DNA from: Eurosta solidaginis
Taxonomy: Eukaryota > Arthropoda > Insecta > Diptera > Tephritidae
DNA: 64,000 nt
Assembly (NCBI RefSeq): GCF_040869045.1
Contig: NC_090319.1
Location: 304,160,998 to 304,224,997 of the forward strand
Reading direction: 5' to 3'
Under the pieces are notes generated by a model, which searched no databases, had not been told where the DNA came from, and was given only the letters and a program-made list of their open reading frames with translations. Both the position numbers and the translations under genes were made by a program. Positions within the stretch are counted from its first letter, which is position 1, and the number at the start of each line of letters is the position of its first letter. Below, piece after piece: positions 47,855 to 57,904 of this stretch.

Positions 47855-48278
47855 CTGGAAGAGAAAGGTATATACCCAGTAGTTGGTTGTAATAACACTG
47901 AGTTTTCTTGTTATGCATGCAACAAAGGCAGTCGATCCGTTAGCAAAGCCAAAAAGCACACAATCAGTAAAACCCCCAGAAGATTAGGCTTAGAATTTAC
48001 ACGCGGCAGGTATGCCTGTTTTAAGAGGCAACTAAAATATCCAAATGAATCGAGGGGTCCATAGCACAATATTAAGCTTCTCCAACTCATTTGTGAACCT
48101 TATCCTGTTCATCTTAGAACTAGGCGGCGGGGGTAGTATGGCATACAAGGTTTAATGTGGTCATATCAAATCGTTCTCGAGTTGGTCGGACTTGTAATCG
48201 AATGGTGCTGATTAACACTCCTCAAGACCTTCGGGGAGTGTCTTTATCGCTGCAATAAAACACAATCAACAAAACTGC
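47855..48278 (+). mobile_element. (CAA)n-tailed retroposon, copy 3, longest 5' extent
   Basis: From about 48045 it matches copy 1 read in its sense direction (cgaggggtccatagcacaat, aaggtttaatgtggtcatat, aagaccttcggggagtgtct) and ends in a decayed caacaaaactg tail. Upstream it extends about 190 bp beyond the other copies (acgcggcaggtatgcctgtt, ttaagaggcaactaaaatat), with an open frame of 70 codons of no known family. Variable 5' truncation among copies is typical of LINE-driven retroposition. Confidence 0.6.
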
Positions 48279-49489
48279 AAAACTAACCATTACACGATTT
48301 AATACCACCGATGCACTTTCAAATGGAGGGAGTTGTTAAGCGATGAGCTTTGGTGGAAATCATCTGAGCACGTAGAGCAAAACCTACTCATAAATGTAAT
48401 GCTGAGCCTTTACGTGGCTGGTACAGAAACAAAATAGCCCGAACCAAAGCAGCAAATTACGGAAACTTCAACACCCTCACCATTTCCACTTCATACTTTG
48501 CACGACAGATTATAGTTCAAAGGATATTGTCATATTTGGTGCGTCTTCAGACTTCAGAGTCACACTTAACACTAGGAATATATTTTGATTCAGGCTAATC
48601 CACACTCAGCTGATACAAGTTGTTGTAAGGTGTTTAGGTTCATTTTCATTAGAGACTTACAACAACTGTGGTGTAACTGAATGTAATGATTGAGGGGCTG
48701 ATAATACTCGAAAGGAGTCTCTGCCATATGGCTCAATTCCAATCATGCTCGGCGAACTACGTTTTTCTTGGATAAGTTGACAACAACTCCGTCTGGTTGT
48801 TATCAAATCTTCAAACACCGGCCTAATTAAAATATGACACTGGCCGTTGTGTAAACTGGTGACAAACTCCGGCGTCAAACCATCTTCCTAATATTATCTC
48901 GATTCGGACTATTGAGTCTATATGCGATCGGATACACCATTCACATCTTAATGATGCAATAAGGAGTCAGAGACCTCAACTACAAAAGAATTAGTTCAAG
49001 TAGTAAAAATTCTAAGAACCAACTTTTCAGCTGAATATTTTTTTCATAAGGTCGAAGTGGGATTTTGACCGCGCGGCATCATTCTTCGCATTTGAGCAGT
49101 AACGTTGCAGTACGTCATGTCACGGGATCTTTATAAATTAGTTTGTCTGGAGTTTCACAAAGAATGGACAGTATTTCCTCTTCTTTCTCTAAAGCCTCGT
49201 ATATGTAAATACCTGGAGAAAGGAGTAGTAAATTTTTATAGGTTGGAAATCACATATTTCTGAATCGATAAGAAGAAGCTAGTCTAACTTCCAGTACGGC
49301 CGAAAAACTTGATTTCAAAGGAAAGCCTTTACCAGAAAGCCGAGGTATTCGATCTTAACTAGATGTTCAATTGAACGGTTGTAAAGCTAGAGCGAAAAAT
49401 GTTTCCAAACTGCATCTTGACTTCAGTGCGCTCGCCGAAAACTATGACCTTCAAACCCAACCAAGCTAGCTTAAAAGCAGGGATCGCAA
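48279..49489. other. Unassigned DNA
   Basis: No gene or element recognised. A 73-codon minus-strand frame at 48657-48878 has no family I know. Confidence 0.4.
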
Positions 49490-49570
49490 ATTTGTAGGAA
49501 TAATTAAGAAGTAGCGCGAAAGAAATTGGAAAATAAGCTCGAACTTTACCTCCTCGTAGTTATTCCGTGC
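49490..49570 (+). mobile_element. tRNA-derived SINE, 3' fragment
   Basis: Diverged: aaatttgtaggaataattaa, gaaattggaaaataagctcg and gtagttattccgtgccaag match the last 80 bp of the SINE body. Confidence 0.55.
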
Positions 49571-51591
49571 CAAGTTATTCTTATTATTCTTCCTCAAGCT
49601 GGTTGAGCTATCGATGATTGTTAGATGGATAGCGTTTATTATCGCTGGGCAATCTTTTGTATAGCCAGGGATTGTAAGAATGCTCTCTCCCTTTTCTCTG
49701 TCTTACACCATACTAAACAAACCCTCGATAAGCACCGAGATCACTGTTTAACTTCCTTCACCGAAATCAATGTTTAAACACTTCCACCGCTTATCGTGTT
49801 TCAACCATGGGTTAAAGCGCTACACTCTTTCCTGTTCTGCTGCGTAATTCTTCCCCTCTCTTATTCCATAGCCGTGTCAAGAATTGTTGAATTATCCGTC
49901 TTAGTCGTACGACTATCCGTACGAAATATCGAGATCAGTGGAAAAATAATAATCACAGATGATTAAGCATCAAAATTTATTTTCCAAATTGTACAGTAAA
50001 ATTCCAAAAACATTCTGACTTATGACTGAATCGTCACCTCGAAAGCAGAAATACCCTTTTAGTAGTTGACAAATGGAAATCTTAAGATATAGTTCATTAT
50101 TTGAAATATTCTGCAGAGTCTTACACTCATCACTGCTCACAAAGATACTGACGCCATCTTCTGTTGAAGCCACTTGAAGGCCAAGGAGTGCAACTTCCGC
50201 AGAAAGCAACAAAAATCTTCTATCGCTGCAGGCTATATAATTTATTTTTTGTGTTTATTATGCGTATGTGCGGCAAATGTTAACCCATTGCATATGTATT
50301 GTATTTATGTTTTAGATAGTATATATATGTATTGGTGCAATTTGCTAATAATACGCAATATTTGCCGTCTTCCAGTGAGATTTACAGCTCCGGCTCACGC
50401 TGAGATGTCGGAAGTAGATGTCGTGAAATTTTCGCACACGTGAAAGGTGATAGGCAGATGTCGCCGCTGTTTTTCATTTAACTCATACGGCGAAAGTCTA
50501 AGCAGCGACATCTAGTTTTGAAAAAGTAGGTTTATTAAAGGCAGCGTTGCCGAACTAAAAAGAAGTAATTAACAAATTATCTGGCTCACAAATTGAACCA
50601 GACTTCTATTTGGATTTATCTGGCTCAAATCGTTGTTGTTGCATTTACATGCAAAATTATTTATCTGGCTCAGAATTTTGCCACCGGATGATGGCTATTT
50701 TCGTGTAGGAATTCTCCAAGGGCTCACACACACACACACTCACACAGCCATATTCTGTGACCGCAGGCATTTTTGACGAATGAAACGCATTGTGGATGCG
50801 CCTGTATGTGTATGCGTCATTTTGCTGTCCTGATTATGTATTCATTAGTCACAGGGGAACGTCTGTCACATATATGCCATATGTTGTTCCTCTCAATGCG
50901 CGCGCTGGAGGCATCATTTGTACTAACTTTTGGAATCGCTTCCGCAATGCGACGGATATGCTTACACATTCACACCTACGCACACAAACACACACCTTTA
51001 TGGGTACATATACATACATATATGATTATGAGCCATGATATAGCAACACAATTAATATTAGTATTTATTATATTAACGTAGCAAGCAGAGCCAAGAGACA
51101 TCATTTAATGTTGTATACTTAAATCTTTTTCATTATAATTTAAAAAATGTTGAATGTTGCGGTGATTTTAATGACGGTGTCGACATGATTTACGAAAATT
51201 AATTGCTTAAACATTTTGAAAATTTCTGTTAGCCATTCACATGCATGCATACATTCACATATACATACTCACATAAAAGTTCAACTACCACCACTATCGC
51301 CAGTAGCTCCATTTGCTGGTCGAATAAAGTATTACCGCAGATAATATGTGCAAGCATAAATTAGTTGTAATTGTATCATTTGGGGGTTGTGGTGTTAACT
51401 TTATATCTGACTATATGAATTTAATTAGTGTCAAACATATGTGCCACAACAGTTGATAGAAAATTTTGCGATGAAAAATTTAACATTCGCCTTATGGAGC
51501 ATTCCACAGTTGATCATATGCATTTTTACAGTTTTTGATTTAAATAATAGAGACAAACTATATTTATAAATGAAATAATTAAAAAAAATGT
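49571..51591. other. Unassigned AT-rich DNA
   Basis: A (CA)n-like tract at 50725-50750. A short inverted pair, agatgtcgccgctg / agcagcgacatct, at 50456-50513. Short open frames at 50174-50443 and 50773-51081 show no known domain. Confidence 0.45.
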
Positions 51592-51723
51592 TTAAGCTAA
51601 ACGGTTTTATTGAAAACAATACTTACATTAAGTAATAATAATATTAAAAGCTAGAAAATAATTAGGTAGGTCCTAGGTACTAGTCATCAAACTCCTCATC
51701 AATCTAGGGCGTTAATCAGACAA
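51592..51723 (+). mobile_element. Single arm of the fold-back element
   Basis: Same order as the left arm at 29590: ttaagctaaacggttttattg, taggtcctaggtactagtca, ctcatcaatctagggcgtt. It stops at caaagtcgggcagc, where the companion arm would be expected, so one arm has been lost or never copied. Confidence 0.75.
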
Positions 51724-52306
51724 AGTCGGGCAGCACACCAACCAACCAACCAACCAAGGCTCATGGTGGGCGTAACACAGCCTTCTGGGAAGTGGCTATA
51801 AGTTAGGCCTTATCGGTTAAATCAAATGTAAAAAGAGCGGGCTGCAGAAGCCAACTGTTGAACGCGTTCTGTATTTATGCGCAGCGCTCGCGAGCTCAAG
51901 GCTCCAAGCTACAACGGGTGGCAGAGTTTTCGAATCTTAAGGCAGCTATTAAGTTTGGTCCTAAAAACAAGAATTTGCTAAGAGGACGAATTTATTTCAT
52001 ACCATAAATTACCTAACTTGGGTTTGACTGGCCAGTTCAATTTAACTTAACCATATTGACACTTTAACTGTAAATAAACTGTCATAAGTCCAAAAACGCT
52101 GGGCAAATCCTCAGCAATATGATGCTTAACATGATGGCAAATTCGTGGAAGAAAAAAATGGCATAACGCAATGTTGCGTAATGGGCATGGCACCGCCTAA
52201 TTTGCGAAAACTGCTTTGGAAAAATATCCATGAAATTTTTAAAGATAGAAAAACTATGCATAGCACACTACCATTTTTGGATACTTCTTTTTATATATGC
52301 TCATAA
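51724..52306. other. Unassigned DNA
   Basis: Begins with (AACC)n (accaaccaaccaaccaacc at 51740-51758). Includes the GGGCATGGCACCGCC-type word near 52185, a possible H remnant. No gene. Confidence 0.4.
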
Positions 52307-52374
52307 TTTTTATACTCAGCGTGCTTTGCACACAGATTATATTAACTTTGATTGGATAAGGGTTGCTTGTTCAG

Positions 52375-52801
52375 TAGGGCGGCTCGATTTGTGGGGAGGC
52401 AAGAAAATCGCCCATTGCTCTGCGAAAATCATATTCTAGGGATCAAAATAAGAAACTTTGCCGAAGAACCATACCTCTATAACGAATTGTGATGCACCAC
52501 CCCCCCCCCCCCCCCCCCCCCCAAATTTGAGTCGAACTTTTGGGTAGGTGCAAATTTTGAAAAATCCCACTTTGACCTATTTAGAGTGCTCCAATCGAGT
52601 CCAAATGTATTACCGACCCCCACTAACTTTGGAGGCCCGACCCACCGATGCCAGTGGTATACCTTCTGGAACCCCACTGGGGGTTCACCATAAATCAGAA
52701 TTCGTTTTAGAGGTATGGTTCCTTCGGAAAAGTTTCTTATTTTGATCCCTAGAATACGATTTTCACAGAACAATGAGCGATTTTTAAATCGACCCGCGCT
52801 A
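52375..52801. mobile_element. hAT-like MITE with 8-bp target duplication
   Basis: A 427-bp segment with long inverted arms (over 100 bp). Left tagggcggctcgatt with atcatattctagggatcaa; right, inverted, tagcgcgggtcgattt with atcgtattctagggatcaa. Flanked by TTGTTCAG (52367-52374 and 52802-52809). H copy 2 shows the uninterrupted site (ttggttgcacaggtataaaa at about 11287). The 8-bp duplication and TAGGG-type ends suit hAT. The interior holds a 23-C run at 52500-52522. No transposase. Confidence 0.8.
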
Positions 52802-52931
52802 TTGTTCAGGTATAAAGGAATCGAGATAGATATAGACTTCCAAATATCAAAATCATCAGTATCGAAAAAAAAATTTGATTGAGCCATGTCCGTCCATCCG
52901 TCCGCCCGTTAGCACGATAACTTAAGTAAAT

Positions 52932-53787
52932 CAGCCCAATTCTAAACCAAAATTCCGTGCGAGTTTTTTCCCTTCTCCCTTTCCTCCTATTCTGAACAAT
53001 GTTCGGAAAAGCGGAAACCGGTTATGGGAGAAAAGTAGGTATTATGAATGTGAGGGAGAGGGAGATTTCTCTGCAATTTCATAGGAGTTTTTTCACTTGT
53101 TAAATTAAAGCGAATGCATCAAAATAGTTAAAGGAAATTGGTTCTTTTAGAAAGAACACTTATTTGTACAAATTTGTGCTAAAATATGTATTTACATTCT
53201 ACCACAATATTCTCACTGTTAATACAACAACAACTACAACCACAATATTCTTTATTTTAAGTCGAAAAGTATATCATAAGCAACGGTAGAGCTCTTGGTA
53301 GACATATTTGATGCAGCCATCCAGAAATTGCGCAAGGATTTTTTAATAAGGCTTAAATAGATTTTGGCATATGACGAAGGACGAATTCAACTCAACTTGG
53401 CCGCCAGAAAATTGCTTTGCTGAATGAAAGCAGGCAACTCCGGCAAATTTGTGTTATGCGGCCATCTTCTTCTTTTGTTCCGCTGTTGATGTTGCTTTGG
53501 CACCAATTCTTTACTCATTTCAGTGAATACCATATGAAATGCAATACTGTGCATTGTTTATATTTTATTTCTTAATTTCCAACAAATTTGCGACAATAAT
53601 TAAACTTTAAACAAAAGAAGAAATGTGCAATGAAATTTCAATTGACAAAACAGCTGACTTCGAAAATTCGAAATTCCTATTCCCCAATTATTGTTCTCCC
53701 TAGGAGAACAGTATTGGAGGAATTTTTCCGCGGGAATAAAAAAATCCGCGAGAACAAAACTCCGCTAGAATATTTAGAATAGGTCTG
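52932..53787. mobile_element. TIR element, unclassified, in H copy 5
   Basis: Starts CAGCCCAATTCTAAA and ends TTTAGAATAGGTCTG, an imperfect 15-bp inverted repeat. AAT flanks both ends (52929-52931 and 53788-53790). H copy 2 has the uninterrupted site near 11436 (gagtaaatattaatatatc). 856 bp with no transposase-like frame. The superfamily cannot be decided from a 3-bp duplication alone. Confidence 0.55.
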
Positions 53788-54723
53788 AATATTTAGATAT
53801 CTTCGCCAAATTTGGCTTATCTGGACACAGAATAGATTGGTATTGAAAATGAGCGAAATCGGATGATAACCACGCCCACTTTTTATATATATAAAATTTT
53901 AGAAAACACAAAAAACATGATAACTTAGTAAATAATACACCTAGAGTGTTGAAATTTTACATGTGGACTGATATTGAGACGCTTGATAAAGATTTTTTAA
54001 AACGGGCAGGCACCGCCCACTTTTGATAAAATAAATTTTACAAATATTATTAATCATAAATCAAAAATCGTAAAACCAATCGTAACAAAATTGGGCAGAG
54101 AGGTTGCCTTTACTATAAGGAATGCTCTGAGGAAAAATTAACGAACGGTTAAGGACCACGCCCACTTTTATATAAAAGATTTTTAAAAGGGTCGTGGACG
54201 AATAAAATAAGCTATATCTTAGCGAAAAAGAGCTTTGTGTCAATAGAATTTTACTTTCTAAATTGAATTATAACATTAAATTGGAAAACACTAAAAATTT
54301 TGAAAATGGGTGTGGAACCCCCTTTTTATGACTAAGCAATTTTCTATGTTACGGGAGCCATAACTCGAAAAAATATTAACATATCGTAATGAAATTGTGT
54401 ACACATATTTTCCTTATAGCAGAAAATATTTCTAGTCAAAATGGACGGGATCGGTTAAAGACCACGGCAACTTAGATACAAAACAAGTTTAAAATGGTCG
54501 TAGACTAGAATAATAAGTTATAACTTAGCAAAAAATAGTTTTGAATCAATGATATTTCACTTATCAAGTTTTATTGTAAGAGGAAATGAGGAGACATTTT
54601 TTTTTGAACGGCCGGTGCCACGTGTTATGTAGAAAGGTAATTTATCTGAAATGAAATGTACAATTGAAACTGACGCTGAGTATATAATGTTCGGTTACAC
54701 CCGAACTTAGACACCTTTACTAG

Positions 54724-54968
54724 TTTTGTTATAAATATTAATTTATAATGTATGTTTGTTTAATGGTGTGTTCAGCTTATACTTATATTTAAGAATTCAT
54801 ATGTATATATCCAACTGAGCCCGAGTTTACAAAGTTTCTCATTCGCAACGAAGAAGAACTTTACAAAAACAAATCTACATGGCACACAAATCAATATAGA
54901 GACAAAATGTCTCAATTGTGTTGTTAGTGTAGAAATGAGAAAAACTGAATTAAGCATGAAAACAAATA
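54724..54968. other. Unassigned DNA
   Basis: AT-rich; no gene. Confidence 0.3.
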
Positions 54969-55045
54969 CCAGCAGGATGGCCTAGTGGTTAAAGGCTACT
55001 GCAGTTTCACCATGTGATTCACGGTTCGAATCCCGGTGAAACCTT
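54969..55045 (+). repeat. tRNA-like sequence, probably a SINE head or tRNA pseudogene
   Basis: An A-box-like gatggcctagtggttaaagg and a B-box ggttcgaatcc are spaced as in a tRNA gene. The T stem pairs poorly (cacgg against cccgg) and the acceptor stem is not evident, so this is unlikely to be a working tRNA. Confidence 0.45.
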
Positions 55046-55249
55046 TGATAACATTACAAAATTGCCTGATGATGATTAAGTTGGCGGTTTTCGAAATGGT
55101 TCCATCGCAATATGCCAGTAAATGTTTCTTTCTTTTCAGTTTCTCTTAGAAAACATTATAATTGAAATTCAATTATTATAAGCCGGTGTTAAGCTCATGA
55201 ATTAATTTATAATGCAAACTTTATCATGTAAAGCACGTTCGGACCTACG
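55046..55249. other. Unassigned DNA, possibly the body of the preceding SINE
   Basis: No gene. Could be the tRNA-unrelated part of a SINE whose head is at 54969; no second copy is available here to test this. Confidence 0.3.
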
Positions 55250-56007
55250 CTCAGAAAAAAAATGGTTCTAAAACGAACGAATCAAGTTCAAAATTAAGAA
55301 AATTCGTTGAAAAAAATCTGATAAGTACGGTTTTTCTTAACTCGTGACCGATGGGCTTGTTTTAAGAACAGTTTTTCTAAGCACACCGTTCGTATTTTAT
55401 GACCAGTTGGCATTGGAATGTGAACCGACTGTGCTCATTTCAAGAACTATTTGGGCTTGATTTAAGATTTTTAGCTCTCACGCTTCAAGAAGGGTTTGTG
55501 GTCGAATTAACAGTTTTCGGTCTCAATTCAAGAACGGTTCGTTTGCTGACCATTGGTGGGAGTGGGAAAGTAATTTTTTCAATTCGTACCCATTTGTTTA
55601 TTTTTTTTATTAATAGTAATTTTTTTGTCGTTAATAAAAATTATTAATAACCAAAAAAATAAAATTTCAGAGTTTGACAGTGATCGAACTCGCGTCACAT
55701 GATTGCAACCGCAACATCATAGCCGCTGGGCCACTACAACTGCGTGATAGCGTGTCCCAAATATTGTATTGCACACGAATTGTGCCGTTTCTTTTTTCTT
55801 GAACTTAATTTAAGAACATCATTCTCATTAATAGAACATTTGTTCATATTTTAAGACCAGCCGTTCTGTTTTCAAGAAAATTGTTCAAGAACAAGGTTGT
55901 TGTTTTAAGAGCAGGTCGGTCGGTTTTCAAGGACAAAAAAGGAAGATCATGAAAAGCTTGAATTGAGTCCGGTGGTGCTGGATTTTAGAACGGCGTTTTT
56001 CTCTGAG
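55250..56007. mobile_element. TIR element with a tRNA-like insert
   Basis: Left end CTCAGAAAAAAAATGGTTCT and right end, inverted, CTCAGAGAAAAACGCCGTTC form an imperfect inverted pair. The interior repeats ttttaagaacagttttt-like words on both sides (55350-55380, 55800-55930). No target-site duplication recognised. No transposase. Confidence 0.5.
55668..55752 (-). repeat. tRNA-like sequence inside the TIR element
   Basis: Minus strand: tagtggcccagcggctatg (A-box type TGGCCCAGCGG) and gagttcgatcact (B-box type). The spacing is tRNA-like. No cloverleaf verified; it could be a pseudogene or a SINE head. Confidence 0.45.
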
Positions 56008-56464
56008 TTTATAAGCCTACCCACGCACTCAATTGAATTTACTTATTTATTTATAAATAGAAGCCTTCGGAGTTTGAAGCTACAGAAAATATTTTCAAAA
56101 ATTATAAGCTGCTTTCGGACCTTTTTTTTTTGTCAATTTTATGCAAATTGTGTTCAAGCTAATCGTCAGCGTGTGTTGCACATACAACAACACTCAACTA
56201 ACGTTGAGGCTTACAAACATATAAGTAGATGTCACCTGTTTGTGGTCGTATGATTGTTATGTGGGTAAATATCAACAAATTTTATTCACTTTACTTTGAG
56301 TGTAAGCGTAATCGTAGTCTTTGTCAGTTGTGTGCTTTATGGGGTAAATATGTAGCATTTAAATGAAGGAGAAGGTTGTGGGATTGCTGTGCTGTATGGG
56401 AGAGTAGATAGTGCAAGCGCAAGCATAGGAAAGGTTTGTTATAAGTATATTAACGACAAAGTGT
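56008..56464. other. Unassigned DNA
   Basis: No gene or element recognised; the 96-codon frame at 55963-56253 has no known domain. Confidence 0.4.
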
Positions 56465-56790
56465 AAACAAAATATCGATTTGTTATCGAAGTGCTATTTT
56501 TTTGCTTTATACAACAGAGGTTGACGATACGTTGTCCATTTATTATCAACGTGTTATCAATTATTTATCGATAAACTTTTGAAAAGTAATCGAAGAATTG
56601 TCGATATGTTACTAAAAAGTTATTGATTTGCTTTTCAAAATCTTATCGATATATTATCGATCAGTTACTAACCATTTATCGAAATGACATTGATATAAAA
56701 CCAAAACTTATCATTCCTTTATCGTAAAACTATCGCTTTGCTATCAAGTTTTTATCACAAGCTTTTGATTTTGTATTGAAATTTTTCGAA
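56465..56790. repeat. Third TTATCGAT-type degenerate block
   Basis: Units such as atcgatttgttatcgaag, atcgatatattatcgatcag and tttatcgataaac. The same texture resumes at about 57145-57200 after an intervening retroposon. Confidence 0.7.
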
Positions 56791-56802
56791 ATTGTTTTGC
56801 AG

Positions 56803-57105
56803 TTTTTGTTGTTGTTGTTGTTGTTGTGGCGATAAAGACACTCCCCGAAAGTTTTATGGAGTGCTATCGATAATGACGGTCCTTTGGCTTATATGCATAC
56901 GTCCGGTGGGTTTTTATAACAAGTACCATTAAGGTACTATCCTGATAACCTAGGGAACGATTTGGGGTGGCCATGTGAAACATTCTAGGTCATACAACCC
57001 TCTCATCGCTAGATGCAAGAAGAACTTGAGGGCGCCAGACACTCGCTTGCGAATAAAATAGGATTCGTCACAAGTAGATGAGGTTGACCCCTGGATTTGA
57101 ATTTT
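56803..57105 (-). mobile_element. (CAA)n-tailed retroposon, copy 4
   Basis: Plus-strand start (element 3' tail) tttgttgttgttgttgttg, then gataaagacactccccgaaa, accattaaggtactatcc and gaggttgacccctgg. Splits a TTATCGAT-type block. Diverged from copy 1. Confidence 0.7.
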
Positions 57106-57263
57106 TTGGGTATTTTAGCAGCCGCTGGCGGGTGTTGTTTGCTATCGACGAGTTATCGATTTGTTAAGAACGTCTCATCGGATTGATATGAATGAGATAT
57201 CGATAAAACTTCAATATAAAATCGGTGAAATTCGGTCAACCGTTGCTAACAAGCCGATATAAA

Positions 57264-57624
57264 ACAAAAATAAATGAAAGGCGCGATAACCTCCGAAGAG
57301 ATTTAAGGCCGAGCTTCTGTTCCAATTTGCGTCGTGCTCCTTTTAATTTTTCCTACAAATTGGCGGGACAGGACCTACTAGTTTTATGCCGACTCCAAAC
57401 GCCATCTGTAAGGCAGATGAATCTTCACTGAGAACTTTTCATGGCAGAAATGCATTTGGAGTGCTTGACAAACACTGTCGAGAGGCGACCCCACTTAAAA
57501 AATTGTCTTCTAATTGAAAAAACTGGTTTCTAAAATTTTGATGTTTCTTTGGCCGGGGCGCGAACCCGGGATCTTCGGTGTGGAAGGCGGAGCACGCTAC
57601 CACCACAACACAGCGACCGCCGTG
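57264..57624 (-). mobile_element. tRNA-derived SINE, copy 6
   Basis: Reverse orientation: plus strand runs from aaaataaatgaaaggcgcg through gtcgtgctccttttaattt and tgatgtttctttggccgggg to gcgaacccgggatcttcgg (B-box complement) and ccaccacaacacagcgaccg (head). Near full length. Confidence 0.8.
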
Positions 57625-57904
57625 CAGATAAGAAACCAATAAAACCAAATTCCCTATCGACAAAACGCCAAAAACAAAAGATATACGTATATACCTACAA
57701 GTGTATTGGTTTCTATCGAAATTATTTGTTTCTGGTAAGTTGAAGTCCTTCTGAAATGTGCCCAGATGTCTTTTTTATATAAAAACAAGTAAGGAAGGTT
57801 AAGTTCGGGTGTAACCGAACGTTACATACTCAGTTGAGAGCTATGGTGACAACATAAGGGAAAACAACCATGTAGGAAAATGAACCGAGGGAAACCCTGG
57901 AATG

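Larger units (their letters stand above)
52307..54723 (+). mobile_element. H repeat copy 5, ends intact
   Basis: 5' subterminal TATACTCAGCGT (52311-52322) and its exact reverse complement ACGCTGAGTATA (54673-54684), then the hairpin GTTCGGTTACACCCGAAC (54689-54706), then ttagacacctttactag ending CTAG at 54720-54723 before a T. This is the clearest full set of ends. The body is interrupted by a hAT-like MITE and by a second TIR element. No 130-bp satellite. No coding capacity; mobility would need an autonomous Rep/helicase element elsewhere. Confidence 0.8.

Noticed and set aside
50456..50513. Short inverted pair agatgtcgccgctg / agcagcgacatct as a MITE
   Set aside because: Only about 60 bp across, with no target-site duplication or second copy; could be a chance hairpin.
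54969..55045. Functional tRNA gene
   Set aside because: A- and B-box-like words are present but the T stem and acceptor stem do not pair well; more likely a SINE head or pseudogene.
56803..57105. Target-site duplication for (CAA)n retroposon copy 4
   Set aside because: The best candidate (ttttgcag against ttttagcag) is imperfect and cannot be separated from the T-rich context.
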